A stretch of 64,000 bases of DNA from UBA6136 sp964386975 (lineage in GTDB: Bacteria > Pseudomonadota > Gammaproteobacteria > Methylococcales > Methylococcaceae), in the NCBI GenBank assembly GCA_964386975.1, contig CAYLUS010000007.1, positions 1 to 64,000 on the forward strand, given 5' to 3'. Every line of letters starts with the position of its first letter. The first letter of the stretch is position 1. This document shows positions 1-8,322 of this stretch, in pieces. The notes under the pieces are model-generated. The model worked only from the letters and a program-made list of their open reading frames with translations. It ran no database searches and was not told where the DNA came from. A program made the position numbers and the translations under genes.

Positions 1-435
1 GCACTCGTCAAAGATCATGACGATGTCTGAACCCAATGCCCGCTGGACCGCCATGGATTCCTCGGGCCCGAGAAACACCGTATCGCCATTGATCGGCGAA
101 TGAAATTTGACGCCCGCTTCGGTGATGGTCCGCATGTCCCCCAGGCTGAAGACCTGGAAGCCTCCCGAGTCGGTCAGGATCGGACCCGACCAGTTCATGA
201 AGTCATGCAAATCACCGTGACGCTTGATCACCTCCGTGCCTGGCCGGAGCATCAGGTGGTACGTGTTACCAAGAACGATTTCGGCACCCAGGTCCCTTAG
301 CTCATCCGGCGTCATCGCCTTGACAGTGCCATAGGTACCCACCGGCATGAAGGCCGGTGTTTGAACCGTGCCGCGCTCGAACTGAAGTTCGCCGCGGCGG
401 GCCTTTTGGTCGTGGGCGATCAAAGAGAATTTCAT
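1..435 (-). CDS. tgt: Queuine tRNA-ribosyltransferase, N-terminal part (cut by window start)
   Basis: This is the first 145 codons of tRNA-guanine transglycosylase, which swaps guanine-34 for the queuine precursor preQ1 in GUN anticodons. The start ATG is at 433-435. The translation shows the family landmarks: a conserved N-terminus (MKFSLIAHD), the GNTYHLMLRPG segment, and the substrate-pocket segment LTDSGGFQVFSL with Asp89 at the position known in E. coli Tgt. The gene runs off the window, so the zinc site and the second catalytic Asp are not visible. It lies downstream of tRNA-Leu and secG on the same strand. In many gammaproteobacteria yajC-secD-secF follow tgt, but that part is outside the window. 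Confidence 0.95.
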   Translation of the reverse strand, partial: MKFSLIAHDQKARRGELQFERGTVQTPAFMPVGTYGTVKAMTPDELRDLGAEIVLGNTYHLMLRPGTEVIKRHGDLHDFMNWSGPILTDSGGFQVFSLGDMRTITEAGVKFHSPINGDTVFLGPEESMAVQRALGSDIVMIFDEC

Positions 436-455
436 GCTTGGGACCCTGAACGCAA

Positions 456-485
456 TCGGCCCGCCTGATGGAACAGGCGGGCCGA
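456..485 (-). terminator. Perfect 12-bp hairpin between tRNA-Leu and tgt
   Basis: The arms 456-467 and 474-485 are perfectly complementary, very GC-rich (CGGCCCGCCTG core) and separated by a 6-base loop. The hairpin sits in the gap between the tRNA 3' end (507) and the tgt start (435). No T-run follows on either strand, so it is not a classic intrinsic terminator. It could act as an attenuator, or as a stop or processing signal for the secG-tRNA transcript. The structure is certain; its role is inferred. Confidence 0.4.
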
Positions 486-506
486 CTGGCAAGTCTGACT
501 TGAATT

Positions 507-591
507 TGGTGCCGATGGTCGGATTTGAACCGACACGACTTGCGTCACCACCCCCTCAAGATGGCGTGTCTACCAATTTCACCACATCGGC
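507..591 (-). tRNA. tRNA-Leu (anticodon GAG)
   Basis: This is an 85-base tRNA including an encoded CCA end (507-509). The acceptor arms GCCGATG and CATCGGC pair perfectly, with discriminator A at 510. The D-arm region reads GTGAAATTGGTAGAC as in tRNA-Leu, and the anticodon loop TTGAGGG gives anticodon GAG between the arms CCATC and GGTGG. A long variable arm is present, as expected for class II tRNAs, and the T-loop reads GGTTCAAATCC. It follows secG directly, an arrangement common in gammaproteobacteria. Confidence 0.96.
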
Positions 592-618
592 GGAACGTTG
601 TTAGCAGGACCCCTGCGA

Positions 619-996
619 CTATTTCTTGCTCTTGGGAGCGGCAGGCGGAACAGCGGGGACATCAGCTTTCGCGGGCCCCTTGGGCGCCTGGGCCGGAACC
701 GAGGGCAAATCCCGCTTCGCAGGCTCAACGGATGCGGGCGCATCCATGATGTCCTGCGGCTTATTATCTCTGTTGCCAGCCAGATAGGCAAGACTGAGGC
801 TGGTGGTAAAGAAGATCGTGGCCAAGATGGCAGTCGCCCGGGACAGGAAAGAGGCCGCACCCCGCGCTCCGAATACGGAGTTGGATGCACCACCAAAACC
901 CGCGCCAGCATCGGCACCGCGGCCCTGCTGAATCATAACCAGACCCACGATTGCAAAGGCAATCAGGACGTGGACGATCATCAAAAACTGATACAT
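619..996 (-). CDS. secG: Preprotein translocase subunit SecG
   Basis: SecG is a small inner-membrane subunit of the SecYEG channel that helps SecA-driven export. The 125-residue product has the two expected membrane segments (about residues 3-20 and 52-72) joined by the glycine-rich loop QQGRGADAGAGFGGAS, which is the family hallmark. The C-terminus is a long Pro/Ala/Lys-rich tail of about 45 residues (ending APKSKK), a feature that varies widely between species. It starts 12 bases after tpiA on the same strand and is followed by tRNA-Leu, so tpiA-secG-tRNA is probably one transcript. Confidence 0.95.
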   Translation of the reverse strand: MYQFLMIVHVLIAFAIVGLVMIQQGRGADAGAGFGGASNSVFGARGAASFLSRATAILATIFFTTSLSLAYLAGNRDNKPQDIMDAPASVEPAKRDLPSVPAQAPKGPAKADVPAVPPAAPKSKK

Positions 997-1008
997 GAGT
1001 GGAATTCC

Positions 1009-1761
1009 TTAAGCTGCTGTGCAGATCGCGAGGAACGATTTTGCATCCAAAGACGCGCCACCGATCAGTCCGCCATCAACGTCGGGCTGACTGAACAGGG
1101 CCTGCGCATTGTCGGCTTTGACACTGCCGCCATAGAGGATCTGCAGGCCGGCGGCCACCGTCGCATCCAGAGCCGCGATCTTCTGGCGAATGTAGGCATG
1201 AACTTCCTGAGCTTGCTCGGTGCTGGCCGTGCGTCCAGTGCCGATGGCCCAGACCGGTTCGTAGGCAATGACTGCCTTCTTGAGACTCTCAACACCACAT
1301 AGATCGAGCACCGCCTTGAGCTGGGTGTCGATGACCTCAAACGTCCTGTTGGACTCCCGCTCCTCCAGGGTTTCACCCACACAGAGGATCGGCGTCAGGC
1401 CATGGGCAATTGCCTTGGCATAGCGAGCAGCCACCAGCGTATCGGTCTCACCATAGATGGCTCTGCGCTCGGAATGGCCGACGATGGCGAGGCTGACATT
1501 GAATTCCTTCAGCATCGGGCCGGAGATCTCCCCGGTGTAGGCACCTTCATCCTGATCCGCAATATTTTGTGAGCCGACCCGGACAGCCTTGCCGCTGGCG
1601 GCTGCTGCGACTTCCGGAATAAACACGGAGGGGGGACAGACACCGACATCGGTCTTACAATCCGCGGGGAGTCCAGCAATAATTTCCGCCAGAAGCTTCT
1701 GGGAACTGGCGCGGGTGCCATTCATCTTCCAGTTGCCGACAACCAAGGGGCGACGGGCCAT
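1009..1761 (-). CDS. tpiA: Triosephosphate isomerase
   Basis: This cytosolic enzyme interconverts dihydroxyacetone phosphate and glyceraldehyde 3-phosphate in glycolysis and the Calvin cycle. The 250-residue length is normal. The active site is complete: Lys12 in GNWKMNG, His96 in VGHSERR and Glu168 in AYEPVWAIGTG, with the phosphate-binding ILYGGSV segment near the C-terminus. The ATG at 1759-1761 has a GGGAG ribosome-binding site a few bases before it. The gene is first in a tpiA-secG-tRNA unit and has a good sigma-70 promoter just upstream. Confidence 0.98.
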   Translation of the reverse strand: MARRPLVVGNWKMNGTRASSQKLLAEIIAGLPADCKTDVGVCPPSVFIPEVAAAASGKAVRVGSQNIADQDEGAYTGEISGPMLKEFNVSLAIVGHSERRAIYGETDTLVAARYAKAIAHGLTPILCVGETLEERESNRTFEVIDTQLKAVLDLCGVESLKKAVIAYEPVWAIGTGRTASTEQAQEVHAYIRQKIAALDATVAAGLQILYGGSVKADNAQALFSQPDVDGGLIGGASLDAKSFLAICTAA

Positions 1762-1798
1762 GTGTTTCTCCCTACAGGATCAGAAAATAAAGCCCAGC

Positions 1799-1827
1799 AG
1801 TTTAGCGTTTAGTGCCGCCCCAATCAA
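1799..1827 (-). promoter_or_regulatory. Sigma-70 promoter of tpiA-secG
   Basis: Read on the minus strand, a -35 box TTGATT (1822-1827) and a -10 box TAAACT (1799-1804) are separated by exactly 17 bases. The inferred start of transcription near 1792 gives a leader of about 30 bases before the tpiA ATG. Confidence 0.7.
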
Positions 1828-2140
1828 GTTAAATGCGGCTCAAAATCCAGAGCAAGGGTTCACCTGAGGCGCAGCGGCCCCACCCGCGAGGTCTGGCCCG
1901 GAGCCTTGTGCGCGATCTTGTCTGTTTTAACCAGTACCGCCTCAACCACTCGGTTGTTCGTTTCCATGCTCCAGGCGCCTGAGGCCCCGACGAGCAATTG
2001 CTCTCACGAATCCGTTCGACACAGGCGCATGGGTCTGTAAGATGGCTTTATCATCCGCTCCGCATCACATACATGCGGGCCCAACGACCTCTCAGATGAA
2101 ATCAAGTGTTACGGAACAACCTGCCATAACTTAAATCCCC
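1828..2140. other. Intergenic region between divergent tpiA and miaA
   Basis: About 310 bases without a recognisable gene. I checked both strands for remnants of a coding sequence, a small RNA with a terminator, or repeats and saw nothing I can support. It probably holds the miaA promoter, but no clear -35/-10 pair stands out on the plus strand. Confidence 0.5.
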
Positions 2141-3133
2141 ATGGGACGCCTGCCATCCTGCCTTCCTCTCGACGTTACCGATCAGCAGACGGAGAAACCG
2201 GTCATTGTTCTGCTGATGGGCCCCACGGCGGCGGGCAAGACACGTTTGGCCATTGCGCTTGCAAAGACCCTTCAAGGTGAAATCATCAGCGTAGACTCAG
2301 CGCTGGTTTACCGTGGCATGGATATCGGCACCGCCAAACCCAGCCTTGAGGAACGCAACGGCATCCCGCACCACCTGATTGATATCCTCGACCCCCGGGA
2401 GGCCTATTCCACCGGCCAATTTCGGCTCGATGCCGAACAGCTGATTCAGAACATCTCTCAACGGCATCGATTGCCGATTCTGGTCGGCGGCACCATGCTC
2501 TATTTCAATGGCCTGACCCAAGGCCTGGCCAGACTTCCGCCCAGAGACCCATCGGTTCGGGAAGCAATTGAGGCACAGGCCCAACGGCAGGGATGGGCGA
2601 GTGTCCACCGAATGTTAGGACAGGTCGATCCGGCCAGCGCCGCCCGAATCCATGTCAATGATCCACAACGAATCCAGCGGGCTCTTGAAGTCTATCGACT
2701 GACCGGCAGGCCATTGAGTCAGCTCATTGAGGCGGAGGCCCGCGCGCCCCTACCCTATCGTCTCATCAAGATTCGGGTCGCGCCCAGACAAAGAACCGAC
2801 CTTCATGAAGCGATCCATCAGCGGTTTTTGAACATGCTGGACCAGGGCTTTATGGATGAGGTCAGCGCACTCAGGGCCCGCGGAGATCTCTCTTTGCAAC
2901 TGGCCTCCATGCGCGCTGTGGGTTATCGCCAGGCCTGGCAGTACCTTGACGGTGAGTTTGATTACGAGGCGCTCATTGAGAAGGGCGTCAGCGCGACAAG
3001 ACAGCTGGCCAAACGCCAGTTGACCTGGCTAAGGAAAGAAACAGATGCTCTTGAAGTCGATGCGGCAGGCCCCGATGCCCTAGAGCAGGTGCTAGCCTAC
3101 GTGAGACTTCAGTGTGGCGCCGTGAATCCTTAG
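2141..3133 (+). CDS. miaA: tRNA dimethylallyltransferase
   Basis: MiaA transfers a dimethylallyl group to N6 of A37 in tRNAs that read UNN codons, the first step of ms2i6A synthesis. The P-loop GPTAAGKT is at residues 27-34, followed by the family segments VDSALVYRGMDIGTAKP and HHLIDI, then VGGTMLYFNGL and the C-terminal RAVGYRQAW. At 330 residues it is slightly longer than usual because about 18 residues precede the first strand; no good ribosome-binding site marks the ATG at 2141, so the true start is uncertain. The stop overlaps the stop of the convergent gldA-like gene by 4 bases. hfq, the common neighbour of miaA in this class, is not here. Confidence 0.96.
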   Translation: MGRLPSCLPLDVTDQQTEKPVIVLLMGPTAAGKTRLAIALAKTLQGEIISVDSALVYRGMDIGTAKPSLEERNGIPHHLIDILDPREAYSTGQFRLDAEQLIQNISQRHRLPILVGGTMLYFNGLTQGLARLPPRDPSVREAIEAQAQRQGWASVHRMLGQVDPASAARIHVNDPQRIQRALEVYRLTGRPLSQLIEAEARAPLPYRLIKIRVAPRQRTDLHEAIHQRFLNMLDQGFMDEVSALRARGDLSLQLASMRAVGYRQAWQYLDGEFDYEALIEKGVSATRQLAKRQLTWLRKETDALEVDAAGPDALEQVLAYVRLQCGAVNP

Positions 3134-4251
3134 GTTCGAACCAGACCGCTGCGGCACTTAAAATCGCGGGCCAAGGCATCTGTGGCCCAGATGGCATCAC
3201 GAATCGCGGACGGGGTCACTATGAAGGGTTCATTATGCGCCGTCTCACCTGGTGCAACCGCCCGGGCCGCTATCGCCTCGGCCTGCGCCTCGCTCATATG
3301 GGCAAGCCCAAGGTCCTCCAGAGCGATCGGCAGACCGACCTCCAGACAGAAGGTCATGACTTCCTCGATCAGGCGCCGCTCACGGCCTTCGAGCACCAGT
3401 TGCACCAAGGTGCCGAAGGCCACTTTTTCACCGTGCAGGAAGGCGTGGGTTTCAGGCGCGACAGTCAATCCATTGTGCACCGAGTGTGCAACGGCGAGGC
3501 CACCGGATTCAAATCCAAGGCCTGACAGCAAGGTGTTGGCCTCGACGATGCGTTCAAACGCGGGGGTTACGGCACCTTGTCTGGCGGCAGCCACCGCAGC
3601 GACACCGTCTCGAAGCAGCGTCTGATAACACAGATCGGCAATTTGGGCGGCAGCGATGGTGCTGAGCCCACCCACGCCATTGCCCTTGAAGCTGGAAATC
3701 GCAGTCTCGGCCTCGAAGCGCGTGGCGAGGGCATCCCCCATACCTGCAATCAACAAGCGGACCGGCGCTTTGACGATGACCCGTGTATCGACCAGGACCA
3801 GATCCGGGTTCCGGGAAAAATTGAGGTACTTTTCGAATTCACCCTGCGGTGTATAAACCACTGAGGAGGCGCTGCAGGGGGCATCGCTGGCGGCAACCGT
3901 CGGACAGCAGACCACCCGCAATGCAAGCGCTGCAGCAACCGCACGGGCGGTATCCAGCACCTTGCCCCCACCGGCGCCGACCACAAATTCTGCCCTGGCT
4001 TGGATGGCAGCTGTTTTTAAGCGCTCGATTTCAGCGGATGAACATTCACCCCCGAAATCAATCACCACATGATGGATGCCAGCCTCAGCAAACGAAGCAT
4101 CCCAGACCGTTTCCAGCTGGCGTTTTGCACTGAGTCCTGCAATCAGGAAGGCGCTTTGACCCAAACCCAGACGGTGACTTTCCTGTCCCAGCGCGAAGGT
4201 GGCGTCCGGCCCCTGAACATACCGGGCTGGCGCACAGAACACCTTGATCAT
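3130..4251 (-). CDS. gldA: NAD-dependent glycerol dehydrogenase family enzyme
   Basis: A 373-residue iron-containing-type alcohol dehydrogenase of the GldA branch, which oxidises glycerol or related polyols to the ketone with NAD+. The NAD-binding GAGGGKVLDTARAVA segment is at about residues 92-106, and the expected metal ligands are present: Asp173 (GMGDALATRFEAE), His256 (AVAHSVHNGL) and His273 (FLHGEKVAFG). It starts only 6 bases after fdsD, so it appears to be the last gene of the formate dehydrogenase operon. Its true substrate could be another small hydroxy compound; the family call is firm, the substrate is not. Confidence 0.88.
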   Translation of the reverse strand: MIKVFCAPARYVQGPDATFALGQESHRLGLGQSAFLIAGLSAKRQLETVWDASFAEAGIHHVVIDFGGECSSAEIERLKTAAIQARAEFVVGAGGGKVLDTARAVAAALALRVVCCPTVAASDAPCSASSVVYTPQGEFEKYLNFSRNPDLVLVDTRVIVKAPVRLLIAGMGDALATRFEAETAISSFKGNGVGGLSTIAAAQIADLCYQTLLRDGVAAVAAARQGAVTPAFERIVEANTLLSGLGFESGGLAVAHSVHNGLTVAPETHAFLHGEKVAFGTLVQLVLEGRERRLIEEVMTFCLEVGLPIALEDLGLAHMSEAQAEAIAARAVAPGETAHNEPFIVTPSAIRDAIWATDALARDFKCRSGLVRT

Positions 4252-4257
4252 CGGAAC

Positions 4258-4503
4258 TTAACCGTCACCGCTATGCACTAGTTTGGCCTGATCTTTGGCC
4301 AGCCTTGAAACCGCGGATTTGACCGTTTCGCTGAGGCCCTCGCCGCCCTGATGAAAATGATCGATGATGGCAATGCGCATCCTCAATTCCCAGAACCGTT
4401 TGAGATGATCCTTCACGCCCTCGATCGCCGCCTCGCGATCAGGGTCTGAATCAAAAAAGCTGCCAATGTTGTTCGCCATTTTGACGAGATTGTCTTTATT
4501 CAT
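4258..4503 (-). CDS. fdsD: NAD-dependent formate dehydrogenase delta subunit
   Basis: An 81-residue soluble protein matching FdsD by its LVKMANNIGSFF start, the DREAAIEGVKDHLKRFWELRMR core and its place in the operon. In Cupriavidus and Rhodobacter FdsD is needed for a functional formate dehydrogenase and is thought to help cofactor insertion or assembly. Here it lies 45 bases after fdhD and 6 bases before the gldA-like gene. It has no metal-binding cysteines. Confidence 0.9.
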   Translation of the reverse strand: MNKDNLVKMANNIGSFFDSDPDREAAIEGVKDHLKRFWELRMRIAIIDHFHQGGEGLSETVKSAVSRLAKDQAKLVHSGDG

Positions 4504-4548
4504 GTGTGAATGTCGAAAAGGTCCTGAAGAGCAATCATTAGATCGAGT

Positions 4549-5379
4549 CTAAGGGACTGCATGTAACAGTCGATAGGGGTGAGCATAGACGACATGGGAG
4601 TGATCACGGGCAAAACCGACCAAGGTGACCCCACTCTCTTCGGCCAATCTTATCGCGAGCCCGGTGGGCGCCGAAATGGCGGCAAGGAAACCGATACCGA
4701 CCATGGCACACTTTTGCACCATCTCGAAGCTGGCCCGACTGGTCACCAACACGCCTCCTGCCGAAAGGTCCCTTCCCTGACGCGCCAAAGCACCGATCAG
4801 TTTATCAAGCGCATTGTGCCGCCCCACATCTTCTCGAACAATCAGTGCCTCATCGCCGGGGACCAGCCAGGCCGCCGCATGCACGGCTCCCGTAAGCGCG
4901 TTGAGTCGCTGACCCGCATGGATCTGTCCAAGACCCGATGCCAGAGCCGCAGAGGAGATGGGCGCGGTTGGCGCCACTCTCCGGGGCCGCTTCACGGCCT
5001 GCTCCAGCGTCTGGGCACCACAGAGGCCGCAGCCCGTGCGACCTGCAAGATTCCGCTCGAAGCCGGAAAGAGCCTCTTTCTGGCTAGCGGGGATACGAAG
5101 CCGAACTTCAATCCCTTGGGATCGCTCAAAGACACCAATTGAAGAAATTTCGCTCGGGCGATTAACGATGCCCTCCGTCAGGCTGAAGCCGATCGCGAAG
5201 TCCTCAAGGTCGAGCGGCGTAGCCAGCATGACGACATGGGGCTGGCCGTTGTACATCAAGGCGACCGGGGCCTCCTCTGCAATCGCATCTTCGCGGCACT
5301 CCGAAACCTCACCGATCCAGCGCTGAACTTGTCGGACCCGGTACCCGGGCCAACCGAGTTCAGCGGGATCGCGCGCCAT
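4549..5379 (-). CDS. fdhD: Formate dehydrogenase sulfur carrier FdhD (FdsC)
   Basis: FdhD moves sulfur from the IscS cysteine desulfurase to the molybdenum cofactor so that formate dehydrogenase is active. The 276-residue product carries the essential pair Cys117/Cys120 in RTGCGLCG, matching the E. coli CxxC, and the conserved regions FAIGFSLTEGIV and EDVGRHNALDKLIG, followed by VTSRASFEMVQKCAMVGI. It starts 7 bases after the fdsA stop, so it is translated from the same messenger. In fds operons of other bacteria this gene is called fdsC. Confidence 0.95.
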   Translation of the reverse strand: MARDPAELGWPGYRVRQVQRWIGEVSECREDAIAEEAPVALMYNGQPHVVMLATPLDLEDFAIGFSLTEGIVNRPSEISSIGVFERSQGIEVRLRIPASQKEALSGFERNLAGRTGCGLCGAQTLEQAVKRPRRVAPTAPISSAALASGLGQIHAGQRLNALTGAVHAAAWLVPGDEALIVREDVGRHNALDKLIGALARQGRDLSAGGVLVTSRASFEMVQKCAMVGIGFLAAISAPTGLAIRLAEESGVTLVGFARDHSHVVYAHPYRLLHAVP

Positions 5380-5386
5380 CGATGAC

Positions 5387-8233
5387 CTATTCCACAGGAG
5401 CCGATCGGTTCTCCAGCAACGACAACTGCTCTTCCGTGAAGGCCTGGAAGTTCTTCTGCCATTGAGAAGGCTCGGTGACCTTGGTCACCTGAACAGCAGT
5501 CACCTTGTACTCCGGACAGTTGGTGGCCCAATCCGAGTTGTCGGTCGTGATCACGTTGGCACCAGACTCGGGGAAATGGAAGGTGGTGTAGACCACGCCC
5601 GGCTGAACTCTGGGTGTGACGGTCGCCCGTAACACCGTCTCACCCGCACGGCTCTTGATTCCAACCCAGTCGCCACTCTCGATACCCCGATTCTCGGCAT
5701 CGTGAGGATGTATCTCGAGCCGGTCCTCAGAGTGCCACATCGAGTTCATGGTCCGACGGGTTTGAGCGCCGACGTTGTACTGGGACAGAATGCGCCCTGT
5801 GGTCAAAACCAATGGGAAACGGCTGGTGGTCTTCTCAGGCGTTGGCACGTACTCGGTGAGCATGAAGCGACCCTTGCCCCGCACGAATTGGTCAATATGC
5901 ATCGTCGGGGTCCCTTCCGGGGCCTGATCGTTACAGGGCCACTGAATGCTGCCGACCTCGTCGAGCTTTGCAAAACTCACACCATGGAAGGTCGGTACCA
6001 ATCCGGCAATTTCATCCAGAATTTCCTTGGCACTCGTATAGTGCATGGGATAGCCCAATGCGTTCGACAGCAACTGAGTGACCTCCCAGTCCTCATAGCC
6101 TGCCAGGGGCGGCATCACCCGCCGCACCGGGGAAATCCGGCGCTCGGCGTTGGTAAAGGTGCCCGTCTTCTCAAGGAAGGAGGCTCCAGGAAGAAAGACA
6201 TGGGCAAATTTCGCCGTTTCATTGAGGAAGAGGTCCTGGACGACCACACATTCCATGGCCCTGAGCGCTGCCTCGACATGCTGGGTATCCGGATCCGACT
6301 GAGCGATGTCCTCGCCCTCGCAGTAAAGACCCTTGAAACTGCCATCCATCGCTGCGCTGAACATGTTGGGAATGCGAAGACCCGGCTCCGATTCCAGCGT
6401 CACGCCCCAGACCGATTCAAATTGCGCACGCGTCACGGAGTCCGAGACATGCCGATAACCCGGCAGTTCATGCGGGAAAGAGCCCATGTCGCAAGAACCC
6501 TGGACGTTGTTTTGACCCCGGAGCGGATTGACGCCGACCCCTTCGCGGCCCACATTGCCCGTCGCCATTGCCAGATTGGCGATGCCGATCACCATGGTGG
6601 AACCCTGGCTATGTTCAGTCACACCCAGCCCATAGTAAATGGCCGCATTGCCGCCCGTTGCATAGAGCCTGGCCGCCTCTCGCACCAGTGCTGCCGGCAC
6701 ATCGGTGACCGCCTCGGTGGCCTCGGGCGAATGCCGCTCCTCGCTCACAAAAGCTTGCCATTTGCGGAACGATTCCAGATCGCACCGGGCCGTGACGAAG
6801 GCATCGTCCATCAGTCCCTCAGTGACAATCACATGCGCGAGTGCAGTAACGACCGCCACATTGGTCCCCGGCTTCAGCTTGAGGTGGTAGTCGGCCTGTA
6901 CATGGGGGGAGCGAACCAGATCAATATCCCGAGGGTCGACCACGATCAGTTTGGCACCCTCACGGATGCGCCGCTTCATGGCAGAGCCGAAGACCGGGTG
7001 GCCATCAGTCGGGTTGGCGCCAATGACCATAATGACGTCTGACTGACGCACGGAATCAAAGGTTTGTGTACCCGCAGATTCGCCCAGCGTCTGCTTGAGG
7101 CCATAACCGGTTGGCGAATGACAGACTCTGGCGCAGGTATCCACGTTATTGTTGCCAAACGCGGCACGCACCAGTTTCTGGACCAGATAAGCCTCCTCGT
7201 TGGTGCAGCGACTCGAGGTCAGGCCACCCACCGAAGCACGGCCATATTTGCCCTGAATGCGCTTGAATTCAGACGCCGCATAGGTAACGGCTTCTTCCCA
7301 GGACACCTCAGTCCATGGGTCAGAGATGTTTTTGCGGATCATCGGCTTGGTGATGCGGTCCTTGTGGGTCGCATAACCGAAGGCAAAGCGTCCCTTGACG
7401 CAGGAGTGACCGTGGTTTGCCGCCCCATCTTTGTTGGGAACCATCCGAACCACTTCCGCACCCTTCATTTCTGCCTTGAAGGAGCAGCCAACACCGCAAT
7501 AGGCGCACGTGGTAATGATGCTGTGCTCAGGCTGACCCTTATCGATGACCGATTTTTCCATCAGGGTCGCTGTTGGACAGGCCTGCACACAGGCACCACA
7601 GGACACGCACTCGGAGTCCATGAACGCCTCGCTCTGCCCAGGCGACACCTTGGATTCAAAGCCGCGGCCATCAATGGTCAGGGCAAAGGTACCCTGGACT
7701 TCGCTGCAGGCCCTGACACACCGGGAGCAGACGATGCACTTGGAGGGGTCGAACTGGAAGTAGGGATTGCTGGTGTCCTTTTCAGCCTTCAGGTGATTCT
7801 CACCCTCATAGCCGTAACGCACTTCACGCAGCCCGACCGCGCCCGCCATATCCTGAAGTTCACAGTTGCCATTTGCCGAGCAGGTCAGACAATCCAGCGG
7901 ATGGTCGGAGATATAGAGTTCCATGACCCCGCGGCGGACACTCGCCAGACGCTCGTTCTGGGTGATGACCTTCATTCCCTCCGCCACAGGCGTGGTACAG
8001 GAGGCCGGAAGCCCTCGCCCGCCCTCGATCTGCACCAGACACAATCGACACGAGCCGAAGGGATCAAGGCTGTCAGTGGCACACAGCTTAGGGATCTGGA
8101 TCCCTGCCTCTGCGGCCGCGCGCATCACCGAGGTACCCTCAGGCACGGTCACCTTGAAGCCATCGATCTCCAGTGAGACGGTCTTGCCCGAGTCACTGGG
8201 CGGCGTTCCAAAATCACAATCACGAACTGCCAT
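5387..8233 (-). CDS. fdsA: NAD-dependent formate dehydrogenase catalytic alpha subunit
   Basis: The molybdenum subunit that oxidises formate to CO2 and passes electrons through Fe-S clusters to FdsB. An N-terminal [2Fe-2S] ferredoxin domain is followed by a His/Cys cluster region, two [4Fe-4S] motifs (CIVCSRCVRAC and CVSCGACVQAC), the cofactor-proximal cluster CAYCGVGCS and the bis-MGD domain. The active-site ligand is cysteine (ARVCHSPTGYG), not selenocysteine. I chose the ATG at 8231-8233 because AAGGAGG lies 5 bases before it; a TTG 15 bases upstream overlaps that site. Length is 948 residues, normal for FdsA. Confidence 0.96.
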   Translation of the reverse strand: MAVRDCDFGTPPSDSGKTVSLEIDGFKVTVPEGTSVMRAAAEAGIQIPKLCATDSLDPFGSCRLCLVQIEGGRGLPASCTTPVAEGMKVITQNERLASVRRGVMELYISDHPLDCLTCSANGNCELQDMAGAVGLREVRYGYEGENHLKAEKDTSNPYFQFDPSKCIVCSRCVRACSEVQGTFALTIDGRGFESKVSPGQSEAFMDSECVSCGACVQACPTATLMEKSVIDKGQPEHSIITTCAYCGVGCSFKAEMKGAEVVRMVPNKDGAANHGHSCVKGRFAFGYATHKDRITKPMIRKNISDPWTEVSWEEAVTYAASEFKRIQGKYGRASVGGLTSSRCTNEEAYLVQKLVRAAFGNNNVDTCARVCHSPTGYGLKQTLGESAGTQTFDSVRQSDVIMVIGANPTDGHPVFGSAMKRRIREGAKLIVVDPRDIDLVRSPHVQADYHLKLKPGTNVAVVTALAHVIVTEGLMDDAFVTARCDLESFRKWQAFVSEERHSPEATEAVTDVPAALVREAARLYATGGNAAIYYGLGVTEHSQGSTMVIGIANLAMATGNVGREGVGVNPLRGQNNVQGSCDMGSFPHELPGYRHVSDSVTRAQFESVWGVTLESEPGLRIPNMFSAAMDGSFKGLYCEGEDIAQSDPDTQHVEAALRAMECVVVQDLFLNETAKFAHVFLPGASFLEKTGTFTNAERRISPVRRVMPPLAGYEDWEVTQLLSNALGYPMHYTSAKEILDEIAGLVPTFHGVSFAKLDEVGSIQWPCNDQAPEGTPTMHIDQFVRGKGRFMLTEYVPTPEKTTSRFPLVLTTGRILSQYNVGAQTRRTMNSMWHSEDRLEIHPHDAENRGIESGDWVGIKSRAGETVLRATVTPRVQPGVVYTTFHFPESGANVITTDNSDWATNCPEYKVTAVQVTKVTEPSQWQKNFQAFTEEQLSLLENRSAPVE

Positions 8234-8322
8234 CACTGCCTCCTTCAAATCTTCTGTGGTTCACAGACGATGTCAACACTTCCATTCACTGAATTATCAT
8301 GCCTTTCCTGATCTGCCCAGAC

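Noticed and set aside
598..1302. 234-residue open frame on the plus strand opposite secG and tpiA
   Set aside because: It overlaps two certain genes on the other strand and shows no domain.
1828..2140. Possible pseudogene or small RNA between tpiA and miaA
   Set aside because: No similarity to a known gene is visible in any frame, and I see no terminator that would define a small RNA.
5702..7042. 446-residue open frame on the plus strand opposite fdsA
   Set aside because: Antisense shadow, Arg/His-rich with no domain pattern.
7064..8176. Long open frame on the plus strand opposite fdsA
   Set aside because: It lies entirely inside fdsA, which has full family motifs; its translation looks like the complement of a GC-rich gene and has no recognisable domain.
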